Shown: positions 10,831 through 23,201, numbered from the stretch's first letter. The stretch: 64,000 bases of DNA from Begonia masoniana (GCA_022432975.1 CM039506.1:19409614-19473613); one strand, 5' to 3'. Notes: a model not told the origin generated them from the letters alone. Program-made: numbers and translations.

Positions 10831-12321
10831 ATTGAGGACCCAACAACCTTCATGGACGAGAAATTAAGACTTAGTAAAGCGTTTGATTAAGCATATGAAA
10901 CTTCACTTCAATCGATTTGTTCCAACAGAGTCGAACGTGTCAAGCTAATGAGGTTGAATGTTACATGACTTGTGGCTAGAACATAAGTTATCCATTTCAC
11001 ATTCAAGGTTTTAACTTGAAGTGATGAGAACGACGTGTATTGAGGACCCAACAACCTTCATGGACGAGTAATGAAGACTTAGTAATGCGTTTGATGAGAC
11101 ATAAGAAACTTCACTTCAATCGATTTGTTCCAAAAGAGTTGAAGGTATCAAGCAAATTAGGTTGAGTGTTACATGAATTGTGGTTAGAACCTAAGTTATC
11201 CATTTCACATTATAAGTTTTAACTTGAAGTGATATTAACGACGTGTAATGAGGGCCCAACAACATTCATGGATGAGTAATTAAGACTTAGTAATGCGTTT
11301 GATGAATCATAAGAAACTTCACTTCAATCGATATGTTTCAAAAGTGTTGAAAGTATCAAGCAAATTAGGTTGAGTGTTACATTAGTTGTGGTTAGAACCT
11401 AAGTTATCCATTTAACATTCGAGGTTTTAACTTGAAGTGATGAGAACGACGTGTATTGAGGACCCAACAACCTTCATGGACGAGAAATTAAGACTTAGTA
11501 AAGCGTTTGATTAAGCATATGAAACTTCACTTCAATCGATTTGTTCCAACAGAGTCGAACGTGTCAAGCTAATGAGGTGGAATGTTACATGACTTGTGGC
11601 TAGAACATAAGTTATCCATTTCACATTCAAGATTTTAACTTGAAGTGATGAGAACGACGTGTATTGAGGACCCAACAACCTTCATGGACGAGTACTGAAG
11701 ACTTAGTAATGCGTTTGATGAGGCATAAGAAACTTCACTTCAATCGATTTGTTCCAAAAGAGTTGAACGTATCAAGCAAATGAGGTTGAGTGCTACATTA
11801 CTTGTGGTTAGAACCTAAGTTATCCATTTCACATTCAAGGTTTTAACTTGAAGTGATGAGAACGACGTGTATTGAGGACCCAACAACCTTCATGGACGAG
11901 TAATTAAAACTCAGCAATGCGTTTGATGAAGCATATGAAACTTCACTTCAATCGATTTGTTCCAAAATTAGTTGAACGTATCAAGCAAATGAGGTTGAGT
12001 GCTACATGACTTGTGGTTAGAACCAAAGTTATCCATTTCACATTCAAGGTTTTAACTTAAAGTGATGAGAACGACGTGTATTAAAGACCCAACAACCTTC
12101 GTGGACGAGTATCTAAGACTTAGTAATGCGTTTGATTAAACATAAGAAACTTCACTTCAATCGATTTGTTCCAAAAGAGTTGAACGTATCAAGCAAATGA
12201 GGTTGAGTGCTACATGACTTGTGGTTAGAACCAAAGTTATCCATTTCACATTCAAGGTTTTAACTTAAAGTGATGAGAACGACGTGTATTAAAGACCCAA
12301 CAACCTTCATAGACGAGTATC
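10831..12321 (+). repeat. 208-bp satellite array, block 2
   Basis: It starts with the second copy of the TSD ATTGA and resumes the monomer broken at 1202. The 3-monomer (623-624 bp) order of block 1 continues, with monomers beginning at 10881, 11089, 11297 and 11505, then gives way to ordinary monomers. The block ends with the TSD GTATC (12317-12321) of the next insertion. Confidence 0.96.
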
Positions 12322-12563
12322 TGTAACACCCGGTTTTCGGGATTTAAATTATATTCCAATATAAACGGCAATTTTGTAAATATGTCGAATTATGTCCGTT
12401 TCGCGAACGGAAGGTTTTAACGGAGCCGTAACGATTAATTGGAATTTATGGAAAAGTATGAGAATTTTGGAGAATCGAATCGTTAGTCAAATAACGAGAC
12501 ATATGGAAGGAGAAATTGAAATCAAATTGAAGGACGATTTGGTAATTTTCAAACCAAGATTTT

Positions 12564-12571
12564 TATAAAAA
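12564..12571 (+). promoter_or_regulatory. candidate TATA box of solo LTR family 2
   Basis: TATAAAAA about 243 bp into the LTR, followed by a CT-rich stretch of about 170 bp (12575-12744) that ends CTCTAG and then GTAAGG. The same order of signals occurs in the other two Tekay-like LTR families. Confidence 0.5.
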
Positions 12572-13121
12572 TCAATTCTCTTTTTCACTTTCCCCTCACT
12601 CACGTTAACCTCCTTCTCTCTCAACCCTCTCTCTCCTTTGGCGCGACTTTTCTCCCCTCCTCCGGCGATTCTTCATTCCGGCGACGATTTGCCTTCTTCC
12701 GGTGACTCGAATCTTCTCGTTTCTTCATCGCCTTTGCTCTCTAGGTAAGGCTCTACACTTTTGGAGTGTTAAATATCGATTTCTAAGGTTTAAAACAATT
12801 AGGGTTTGTTAGGGTTTTCGTCGAAAACGTGAATCGGTGTTTGAAATTTATAGGTTGAGCTTATTTATGCCTCTAATAGACGTAATGGTTATTATTGGAG
12901 CTTAGTTTGTTGGTTTGTTGAGGTGTATTGGAGATTTGGATAAATTGGAGCTTAAAAACCTTCATTAATGGAATATTCGAAATCTCGAGCGCAAATTGCT
13001 CGACGAAATGCCTCAATGAACTAAAATAGAGTTTAAGAAAGTTTTCTATAGTTAGGAGTTAAGAATTTTTGAGTTTGATGAGTTAGGCTCGATTTAATAA
13101 GTATATTGTGAAATGTTATAG

Positions 13122-13167
13122 GTGAACAAGCGTTTGTGGACGAAGCTCGGCATGCAACGGACGTGAG
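13122..13167 (+). other. candidate 46-bp mini-exon in solo LTR family 2
   Basis: GTTATAG precedes and GTAAGT follows at 13168. It shares GTGGACGAAG with the family 3 segment and has exactly the same length as the segment in the intact element's LTR. An upstream donor is at 12745 and a downstream acceptor at 13727-13728. Confidence 0.45.
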
Positions 13168-13188
13168 GTAAGTCTCTGTGACTTGTTT

Positions 13189-13201
13189 GGCCATTTAGGC
13201 C
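13189..13201 (+). promoter_or_regulatory. conserved GGCC inverted-repeat box
   Basis: GGCCATTTAGGCC followed by CTACACCGTA, about 15 bp after the mini-exon donor. Family 3 has GGCCGATTGGCCTACACCGT at the equivalent point. Confidence 0.45.
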
Positions 13202-13728
13202 TACACCGTACGAATAGAGTCGATCGAGGATATTGGAGATGTTTGCGTGTTTCGGGTGATTAGGACGGGTAATTAGACTACTTTAAGTTATAGAAAGTTT
13301 AGTTTTGATGGTTGTTAAATGCTTTATTTTCATTATTCGTTATCGTCATTGCATAGAGCACGTTCATGCATTTGTTTTCCAAGCACGCATGCAAAATGAA
13401 TTTCAAAGCGTTTTACACAGAGAAAAAGGTAAATAAAGTACGTAATTGAACAACAGAGATAGTCACGCCGGGTGCGGTGGTTCAGGCATGGCTGTCGAAG
13501 GAAGCATGCTTTCCCCCCGTGTTAGATCCGAGGGGCTATCCAAACGCGGGATGTGCCGCTCCTATCTAACGAGAGTGAAGCCCCGGGTGACACATAGACA
13601 CAGAAACAAAGAAACAAAGAAATGAAATGAATGCAGAGTTTCAAAAGAACATAGCATAGCATAGCATACATTTGCATTCACTTAGATTTACTGAGCCTCT
13701 AGCTCACGTGTTTAATTCTATGGTGTAG

Positions 13729-13775
13729 GAGACATTGAGACAGGTGAGGAAGACGTCCCTCCGCCTGAAGTATGA
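13729..13775 (+). other. short acidic reading frame, solo LTR family 2
   Basis: After GGTGTAG comes GA and then DIETGEEDVPPPEV and a stop. Compared with family 3 (DIEPGEDEIPPPEA), several differences are silent and the replacements are mostly conservative (E/D, D/E, V/I), as expected for coding sequence. No in-frame ATG is present, so any translation would need splicing. Confidence 0.4.
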
Positions 13776-14366
13776 GCAGATTGAAGGAGGAGGCCCGTGG
13801 GAGTGCGCTGGCAGTCAGAGCGTTATTTTGACCTGTGGGGACGTACATAGGTATTTTGGGTTAGACATGATAGAAATTGTTAGAATATTATAGGATGTTG
13901 GAATCTGGTTAAGTAGTATAAAATATTTTGTGAATTGGATGTATTTTGTAAATGTTTTACCGATTTCAAAAACAGGAGGATATGTTACACTTTTAAACGG
14001 AACCACGCGGTTTGTTTTCATGAAATATGGTTATGTTTTTAAACGTGTTATGAGTCGGTGAATAGGTCTTTAATAGCGTGTGTAACGTATGCGAGAGACG
14101 GGGTTATTGCATAGAAGTGTGATTTGTGAAACTTTAATGGTATGTGATGAAGAAAGATGAAGGAAATGTGAATGTTGAAAAGTGTTTGAGTGTTGTGTGA
14201 GAAATTGGTGATCAGGGCATGAAGAGAAAGAAGAGGAAAAGAAAGAAATGTGAAGGGCGACGGGTCGTAGAAAGAGAGGAGTTGGAACGCAGAACTCTCT
14301 GGTTTTCCAGAGGGTTTGGCGACTGTGCACGGATAGAGAGGCGCTCGGTCGGTTTAAAGGTCGGAT

Positions 14367-14515
14367 TTCACGTTCTGGAAACAGAACGTGAACCGACCGA
14401 ACGCAAGTCTTCATGCGTTCGGTCGTTTGTATGAGGGGCGCCCGAACGCAAGTCTTCATGCGTTCGGTCGCGTGTGTGAGGGGCGCCCGAACGCAAGTCT
14501 TCATGCGTTCGGTCG
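14367..14515 (+). repeat. hairpin cluster: GAAA-loop hairpin plus three 45-bp palindromic repeats
   Basis: A perfect 11-bp stem with loop GAAA lies at 14367-14392. It is followed by a 45-bp tandem unit at 14398, 14443 and 14488, each holding CGAACGCA, loop AGTCTTCA, then TGCGTTCG. The first extends to a 12-bp stem (14394-14425). Units are linked by GAGGGGCGCC. It lies about 270-420 bp before the LTR 3' end. Confidence 0.88.
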
Positions 14516-14785
14516 CCTATGCTTTTTAGGCAGAATTGCCTTTCCTGCCTTGTTTCTATTGGCCGATTTGTTTAATGAGTTAAATTTGATTTAAACCTTT
14601 TTAATTAATTGTTTTAAGTTATTTAATTAATTCTTTAGGATTTGTTTTCAATGGTTTTCCAAATGACGTTAACGAAATCGTTTTCGATCGAAATTCCGTT
14701 TAATTGTACGAAGTATGTTTAAGTTTATTAGAATAAAAAAAAAAATATATACGGAAAAATTAGGGTACGGGATTGGGTCGTCACA

Positions 14786-17700
14786 GTATCTAAGACTTAG
14801 TAATGCGTTTGATGAAGCATAAGAAACTTCACTTCAATCGATTTGTTCCAAAAAAGTTGAACGTATCAAGCAAATGAGGTTCAGTTCTACATGACTTGTG
14901 GTTAGAACTAAAGTTATCTATTTCACATTCAATGTTTTAACATGAGGTGATGAGAATGACGTGTATTGAGAACCCAAAAACCTTCAAGTACGAGTAATTG
15001 AAACTTAGTAATGCGTTTGATGAAGCATAAAAAATTTCACTTCAATCGATTTGTTCCAAAAGAGTTGAACGTATCAAGCAAATGAGGTTGAGTGCTACAT
15101 GAATTGTGGTTAGAACCAAAGTTATCCATTTCACATTCAAGGTTTTAACTTGAAGTGATGGGAACGACGTGTATTGAGGACTCAACAACCTTCATGGACG
15201 AGTAATAAAGAATTAGTAATGCGTTTCATGAAGCATAAGAAACTTCACTTCAATCGATTTGTTCCAAAAGAGTTGAACGTATTAAGCAAATGAGGTTGAG
15301 TGCTACATGACTTGTTGTTAGAACAAAAGTTCTCCATTTCACATTCAAGGTTTTAACTTGAAGTGATGAGAACAACGTGTATTGAGGAACAACAACCTTC
15401 ATGGACGAGTAGCTAAGACTTAGTAATGCGTTTGATTAAGCATAAGAAATTTCACTTCAATCGATCTGTTCCAAAAGAGTTGAACGTATCAAGCAAATGA
15501 GGTTGAGTGCAACATGACTTGTTGTTAAAACCAAAGTTATCCATTTCACATTCAAGGTTTTAACTTGAAGTGTTGGGAATGACGTGTATTGAGGACCAAA
15601 CAACCTTCTTGGACGAGTAATGAAGAATTAGTAATGCTTTTGATTAAGCATAAGAAACTTCACTCAAATGAGGTTGAGTGCTACATAACTTGTGTTTAGA
15701 ACCAAAGTTATCCATTTCACATTCAAGGTTTTAACTTGAAGTATTGGGAACGACATGTATTGAGGACCCAACAACCTTCATGGATGAGTAATTAAGAATT
15801 AGTAATGCTTTTGATTAAGCATAAGAAACTTCACTTCAATCGATTTGTTCCTAAAGAGTTGAACGTTTCAAGCAAATGAGGTTGAGTGTTACATGACTTG
15901 TGGTTAGAACCTAAGTTATCCATTGCACATTCAAGGTTTTAACTTGAAGTGATGAGAACGACGTGTATTGAAGACCCAACAACCTTCATGGACGCGTATC
16001 TAAGATTTAGTAATGCGTTTAATTAAGCATAAGAAACTTCACTTCAATCGATTTGTTCCAAAAGAGTTGAACGTATCAAGCAAATGAGGTTGAGTGCTAC
16101 ATGACTTGTGGTTAGAACCAAAGTTATCCATTTCACATTCAAGGTTTTAACTTGAAGTGATGAGAACAACGTGTATTGAGGACCCAACTACCCTCATGGA
16201 CGCCTAATTAAGACTTAGTAATGCGTTTGATGAAGCATAAGAAACTTCACTTCAATCGATTTGTTCCAAAAGTGTTGAACGTATCAAGTAAATGAGGTTG
16301 AGTGCTACATGACATGTGGTTAGAACCAAAGTTATCCATTTCAGATTTAAGGTTTTAACTTGAAGTGATGAGAACAACGTGTAATGAGGAACAACAACCT
16401 TCATGGACGCGTAATTAAGACTTAGTAATGCGTTTGATTAAGCATAAGAAACCTCACTTCAATCGATTTGTACCAAAAGAGTTGAACGTATCAAGCAAAT
16501 AAGGTTAAGTGCTACATGACTTGTGGTTAGAACCAAAGTTATCCATTTCACATTCAAGGTTTTATCTTGAAGTGATGAGAACGACGTGTATTGAGGACCC
16601 AACAACCTTCATGGAAGAGTAATTAAGACTTAGTAATGCGTTTGATGAAGCATAAGAAACTTCACTTCAATCGATTTGTTCCAAAAGAGTTGAACGTATT
16701 AAGCAAATGAGGTTGAGTGCTACATGACTTGTTGTTAGAACAAAGTTCTCCATTCACATTCAAGGTTTTAACTTGAAGTGATGAGAACACGTGTATTGAG
16801 GAACCCAACAACCTTCATGGACGCGTAATAAGACTTAGTAATGCGTTTGATTAAGCATAAGAAACTCACTTCAATCGATTTGTTCCAAAAGAGTTGAACG
16901 TATCAAGCAAATGAGGTGAGTGCTACATGACTTGTGGTTAGAACCAAAGTTATCCATTTCCATTCAAGGTTTAACTTGAAGTGATGAGACGACGTGTATG
17001 AGGACCCAACTACCTTCATGGAAGAGTAATTAAGATTAGTAATGCGTTTGATGAAGCATAAGAAACTTCACTTCAATCGATTTGTTCCAAAGAGTTGAAC
17101 GTATCAAGTCAAATGAGGTTGAGTGCTACATGACTTGTGGTTAGAACCAAAGTTATCCATTTCACATTCAAGGTTTTAACTTGAAGTGATGAGAACAACG
17201 TGTATTGAGGACCCAACAACCTTCTTGGACGAGTAATGAAGAATTAGTAATGCTTTTGATTAAGCATAAGAAACTTCACTGGAATCGATTTGTTCCGAAA
17301 GAGTTGAACGTATCAAGCAAATGAGGTTGAGTGCTACATAACTTGTGTTTAGAACCAAAGTTTTCCATTTCACATTCAAGGTTTTAACTTGAAGTATTGG
17401 GAATGACATGTATTGAGGACCCAACAATCTTCATGGATGAGTAATTAGAATTAGTTAATGCTTTTGATTAAGATAAGAAACTTCACTTCAATCGATTTGT
17501 TCCTAAAGAGTTGAACGTATCAAGCAAATGAGGTTGAGTGTTACATGACTTGTGGTTAGAACCTAAGTTATCCATTGCACATTCATGGTTTTAACTTGAA
17601 GTGATGAGAACGACGTGTATTGAAGACCCAACAACCTTCATGGACGCGTATCTAAGATTTAGTAATGCGTTTAATTAAGCATAAGAAACTTTTACTTCAA

Positions 17701-20700
17701 TCGATTTGTTCCAAAAGAGTTGAACGTATCAAGCAATGAGGTGAGTGCTACATGAATGTGGTTAGAACCAAAGTTATCCATTCAGATTTAAGGTTTTAAC
17801 TTGAAGTGATGGAACAACGTTGATTGAGGAACAACAACCTTCATGGACGCATAATTAAGACTTAGTAATGCGTTTGATTAAGCATAAGAAACCTCACTTC
17901 AAGGTTTTAACTTGAAGTGATGAGAACAACGTGTATTGGGGACCCAACTACCCTCATGGACGCATAATTAAGACTTAGTAATGCGTTTGATGAAGCATAA
18001 GAAACTTCACTTCAATCGATTTGTTCCAAAAGAGTTGAACGTATCAAGCAAAAAAAAAAAAACAAAAAAAAAAATTTTTGACGTTGAGTGTACATGATTG
18101 TGTTAGAACCAAAGTTATCCATTCAGATTTAAGGTTTAACTTGAAGTGATGAGAACAACGTGTATTGAGGACCAACAACCTTCATGGACGCATAATTAAG
18201 ACTTAGTAATGCGTTTGATGAAGCATAAGAAACCTCACTTCAATCGATTTGTTCCAAAAGAGTTGAACGGATCAAGCAAATGAGGTTAGTGCTACATGAC
18301 TTGTTGTTAGAACCAAAGTTATCCATTTCACATTCAAGGTTTTAACTTGAAGTGATGAGAACGACGTGTATTGAGGACCCAGACTACATGCATGAAGAGT
18401 AATAAAGACTTAGTAATGCATTTGATGAAGCATAAGAAACTTCACTTCAATCGATTGTAATCCAAAAGAGTTGAACGTATCAAGCAAATGAGGTTGAGTG
18501 CTACCAGGACTTGTTGTTGGAACAAAAGTTATCGATTTCACATTTAAGGTTTTAACTTGAAGTGATGAGAATACGTGTATTGAGGACCAACAACCTTCAA
18601 GGACGAGTAATTAAGACTTAGTAATGCGTTGATGAAGCATAAGAAACATTACTTCAATCGATTTGTTCCAAAAGAGTTAAACGTATTAAGCAAATGAGGT
18701 TGAGTGCTACATGACTTGTTGTTAGAACCAAAGTTATACATTTCACATTCAAGGTTTTAACTTGAATGTGATGAGAACGACGTGTATTGAGGACCCAACA
18801 ACCTTCATGGGCGAGTAATTAAGAATTAGTAATGCTTTTGATTAAGCAAAAGAAACTTCACATCAATCGATTTGTTCCAAAAGAGTTGAACGTATCAAGC
18901 AAATGAGGTTGAGTGCTACATGACTTGTTGTTAGAACCAAAGTTATCCATTTCACATTCAAGGTTTTAATTGAAGTTATGAGAACGACGTGTATTGAGGA
19001 CCCAACTAACCTTCATGGACGCAGTAATTAAGACTTAGTAATGCGTTTGATGAAGCATAAGAAACTTCACTTCAATCGATCTGTTCCAAAAGAGTTGAAC
19101 GTATCAAGCAAATGAGGTTGAGTGCTACACTGACTTTGTGTTGGAACCAAAGTTATCCATTTCACATTCAAGGTTTTAACTTGAAGTGATGAGAACGACG
19201 TGTATTGAGGACCCAACAACATTCATGGACGCGTAATTAAGACTTAGTAATGCGTTGAATTAAGCAAAAGAAACTTCACATCAATCGATTTGTTCCAAAA
19301 GAGTTGAACGTATCAAGCAAATGAGGTTGAGTGCTACATGACTTGTTGTTAGAACCAAAGTTATCCATTTCACATTCAAGGTTTTAATTTGAAGTTATGA
19401 GAACGACGTGTATTGAGGACCCAACTACATTCATGGACGCATAATTAAGACTTAGTAATGCGTTTGATGAAGCATAAGAAACTTCACTTCAATCGATCTG
19501 TTCCAAAAGAGTTGAACGTATCAAGCAAATGAGGTTGAGTGCTACACGACTTTTGGTTGGAACCAAAGTTATCCATTCCACATTCAAGGTTTTAACTTGA
19601 AGTGATGAGAACAACGTGTATTGAGGAACAACAACATTCATGGACGCGTAATTAAGACTTAGTAATGCGTTTAATTAAGCATAAGAAACTTCACTTCAAT
19701 CGATTTCTTCCAAAAGAGTTGAATGTATCAAGCAAATGAGGTTGAGTGCTACATGACTTGTGGTTTGAACCTAAGTTATCCATTGCACATTCAAGGTTTT
19801 AACTTGAAATGATGAGAAACACGTGTATTGAAGACCCAACAACTTTCATGGACGATTATCTATAACTTAGTAATGCTTTTGATTAAGCATAAGAAACTTC
19901 ACTTTAATCTATTTGTTCCAAAAGAGTTGAACGTATCTAGCAAATGAGGTTGAGTGCTACATGACTTGTGGTTAGAACCAAAGTTATCCAATTCACATTC
20001 AAGGTTTTAGCTTGAAGTGATTAGATCAACGTGTAATGAGGACCCAGCAACCTTCATGGACGAGTAATTAAGACTTACCAACGCATATGATGAAGCATAA
20101 GAAACGTCACTTCAATCGATCTGTTCCAAAAGAGTTGAACGTATCAAGCAAATGAGGTTGAGTGCTACATGACTTGTGGTTAGAACCTAAGTTATCCATT
20201 TCACATTTAAGGTTTTAACTTGAAGTGATGAGAACGACGTGTATTGAGGACCCAACAACCTTCCTGTACAAGTAATTAAGACTTAGTAACGCGTTTGATG
20301 AAGCATAAGAAACTTCACTTCAATCGATTTGTTCCAAAAGAGTTGAACGTATCAAGCAAATGAGGTTGAGTGCTACATGACTTGTGGTTAGAACCTAAGT
20401 TATCCATTTCACATTCAAGGTTTTAACTTGAAGTGATGAGAACGACATGTATTAAGGACCCAACAAACTTCATGGACGAGTAATTAAGACTTACTAATGC
20501 GTTTGATGAAGCATAAGAAACGTCACTTCAATCGATCTGTTCCAAAAGAGTTGAACGTATCAAGCAAATGAGGTTGAGTGCTACATGACTTGTGGTTAGA
20601 ACCTAAGTTATCCATTTCACATTTAAGGTTTTAACTTGAAGTGATGAGAACGACGTGTATTGAGGACCCAACAATCTTCTTGTACGACTAATTAGGACTT

Positions 20701-21594
20701 AGTAACGCATTTAATGAAGCATAAGAAACTTCACTTCAATCGATTTGTTCCAAAAGAGTTGAAGGTATCAAGCAAATTAGGTTGAGTGTTACATGACTTA
20801 TGGTTAGAACCTAAGTTATCAATTTCACATTCGAGGTTTTAACTTGAAGTGATTAGAACGACGTGTATTGAGGACCCAACAACTTTCATGGACGAGTAAT
20901 TAAGACTTAGTAATGCGTTTGATGAAGCATAAGAAACTTCACTTCAATCGATTTGTTCCAAAAGAGTTAAACGTATCAAGCAAATTAGGTTGAGTGTTAC
21001 AGGACTTGTGGTTAGAACCTAAGTTATCCATTTCACATTCGAGGTTTTAACTTGAAGTGATGAGAACGACGTGTATTGATGACCCAACAACCTTCATGGA
21101 TGAGTAATTAAGACTTAGTAATGTGTTTGATTAAGCATATGAAACTTCACTTCAATCGATTTGTTCCAACAGAGTTGAACGTATCAAGCTAATGAGGTTG
21201 AGTGTTACATGACTTGTGGCTACAACATAAGTTATCCATTTCACATTCAAGTTTTTAACTTGAAGTGATGAGAACGACGTGTATTGAGTACGCAACAACC
21301 GTCATAGACGAGTAATTAAAACTTAATAATGTGTTTGATGAAGCATAAGAAAATTCACTTCATTCGATTTGTTCCAAAAGAGTTGAACGTATCAAGCAAA
21401 TGAGGTTGAGTGCTAAATGAATTGTGGTTAGAACCTAAGTTATCCATTTCACATTCAAGGTTTTAACATGAAGTGATGAGAACGACGTGGATTGAGGACC
21501 CAACAGCCTTCATTAACGAGTAATTAAGACTTAGTAACACGTTTTAAGATGCATAAGAAACTTCACCTTAATCGATTTGTTCCAAAAGAGTTGA
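14786..21594 (+). repeat. 208-bp satellite array, block 3
   Basis: About 33 monomers in the same orientation, starting with TSD GTATC and ending with TSD GTTGA (21590-21594). It contains truncated monomers at about 15661 (about 37 bp lost) and 17895-17902 (about half a monomer lost), a poly-A insertion at 18050-18079, and patches dense in one-base indels (about 16730-17060, 17735-17830, 18075-18180, 18440-18600). Otherwise nothing but satellite is seen. Confidence 0.96.
18050..18079 (+). repeat. A-rich insertion inside a satellite monomer
   Basis: After GTATCAAGC the expected AAATGAGG is replaced by 13 A, one C, 11 A and 5 T, and then the monomer resumes at about GACGTTGAGTG. No target duplication or body of an element is seen. 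It could be a sequencing or assembly artefact, or slippage. Confidence 0.8.
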
Positions 21595-22006
21595 TGTAAT
21601 ATCCGGCTTGTACGGATCTTTGGATATATTATGTTATATTATCATTTCCTTATTTAATGGCATTTTTGGTAAATATGTCAAATCAGGTCCGATTCACAAA
21701 AAGAAAGCGTCATTACGATTCTAACGAATAATAAGAATTTTAAGGAAATTACGGGAATTTTTGGAGATCAAACACTACATTCCGAGTAAATACACTTTTC
21801 GTAATGTAAAAGACGTTCTCGTAAAAATAGCGAACGAGGTCCAAATTGCGAACGGACAGTTTTAATAAATCCCTGGCAATGAATAGAAGTTATTGGCAAA
21901 ATATGGAACTTTCGAGAATCTGAATAGTTGGACGATTAACGAAACGAACAACGAAACGAATAGAATTAAGTGAGAAGGGCAAAATGGTAATTTTCAAATC
22001 AATTTT

Positions 22007-22014
22007 TATTTAAA
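22007..22014 (+). promoter_or_regulatory. candidate TATA-like box of solo LTR family 3
   Basis: TATTTAAA at the same place as TATAAAAA of family 2, after AATGGTAATTTTCAAA and before a CT-rich leader that runs to a GTATGT donor at 22181. Confidence 0.4.
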
Positions 22015-22537
22015 CATCACAAATCTCTCTTTTCCTCACTTCCTTTCTTCTCTTCTCTGGATCGCACGAACAGAGAGTGTTTTTCTCTCTCGGCCGCCGA
22101 CGCCGATCTTCAATCCAAGCTCCGTCCGACCTCCGTTCCTCCTCCGTCCTTCACGGTTTCTTCTCCTCTCGCAACCCTCGGTATGTAGCTTCGGCCTCTA
22201 AGCGTTTATTTCGAGTTTTCGGTTCGATTTAGGGTTAGGGTTGCAATTAGGGTTTCGACGAAAAACGCGATTTAGGTCTCGTAATTAATAGGTTAGCCAT
22301 GATTAAGCATGTATCGAACGTATTGGACGTTATTGGACGAAGATAAACCAATTTGTGAAAAAGTATAAATTATAGAATTTTCAGGTTTTCGGAAATAACT
22401 CGTAATATAGATTTCCAGATTTATCAAGCGTTATGTCGTTGTTTAAAAGCTTCGATTTGTTAGATTAAGGACTTTATTAGTTTGGACATTTAATCGTTTA
22501 AATTGGTTTTAACGACAAATATCGTGTTTTGTCTCAG

Positions 22538-22580
22538 ACACGACTCCCGTGGACGAAGTTTGAGATCCAGCGCGCTCAAG
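22538..22580 (+). other. candidate 43-bp mini-exon in solo LTR family 3
   Basis: TTGTCTCAG precedes it and GTAAGT follows at 22581. It contains CGTGGACGAAG in common with family 2. Confidence 0.45.
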
Positions 22581-22602
22581 GTAAGTTCTCGTGACTTACT
22601 CT

Positions 22603-22614
22603 GGCCGATTGGCC
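22603..22614 (+). promoter_or_regulatory. conserved GGCC inverted-repeat box
   Basis: GGCCGATTGGCC, followed by TACACCGTA, about 20 bp after the mini-exon donor, as in the other two LTR families. Confidence 0.45.
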
Positions 22615-23142
22615 TACACCGTAATTCGATGTCGCGTCGAGGATCTCAATGGATTGTTTATTTTAAATTGCTTTGATGGGTAGTTAGGTTTAGTCTTTTA
22701 CAGGTTATAGGTTACGCTTTTGTAGTCTTTGATGGTATATATGTTGATTGTTTACTTTGCGTCTATATTGAACTGTTCATGCATCATGGTTTTAAAAACG
22801 ACATGAAAATGAATTTATGCACGGATTTCATGAAAAGAACATGCATCGTAAAGGCAAGTAAAGTATCACTGTAAACAACCATGGCATGGGGTTGTCGGGG
22901 ATGAGGTTAAGACCTGGCGTTCTGTGGTGAGCGGGTTTCCCTCCCTTCAGATGGTGTGGGCTGTCTAACCGCTGGACGTGCCCTATCTATCTGTCGAGCG
23001 TTTCCGATAACCATAGACTGACACGTACTGATATATGAACTGACATGGACTGTTTTCATAGCATTGAGCATGCATGATCACGCATTTGCATTTACGTAGA
23101 ACTTACTGAGATTTTTATCTCATAGCGTGTATTATGGTGTAG

Positions 23143-23201
23143 GTGACGTTTTAGGTGATATCGAGCCAGGTGAGGATGAGATCCCTCCACCTGAGGCATG
23201 A
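23143..23201 (+). other. short acidic reading frame, solo LTR family 3
   Basis: After GGTGTAG comes GT and then an 18-codon frame, DVLGDIEPGEDEIPPPEA, and a stop. It aligns with the family 2 frame with mainly silent or conservative differences. The frame stays open upstream of the acceptor for a short way but has no ATG. Confidence 0.4.

Larger units (their letters stand above)
12322..14785 (+). mobile_element. solo LTR of a Tekay-like retrotransposon, family 2 (2464 bp)
   Basis: It begins TGTAACACCCGG, ends GGGTCGTCACA, and is flanked by the duplication GTATC at 12317-12321 and 14786-14790, with the satellite continuing in register. There is no internal coding region, so it is what unequal recombination between two LTRs leaves behind. 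The start and end match the intact element's LTR in type but most of the sequence differs, so it is a separate family. Landmarks: TATA-like box 12564-12571, CT-rich leader to donor 12745, mini-exon 13122-13167, GGCC box 13189-13201, acidic frame 13731-13775, AGCAT microsatellite near 13655, hairpin cluster 14367-14515, AT-rich tail 14570-14760. The ORFs at 13815-14594 on both strands are incidental frames over the hairpin repeats. Confidence 0.95.

Noticed and set aside
14070..14594. ORFs of 68-144 codons on both strands
   Set aside because: They arise from the 45-bp palindromic repeats, whose period is divisible by 3, and match no known family.
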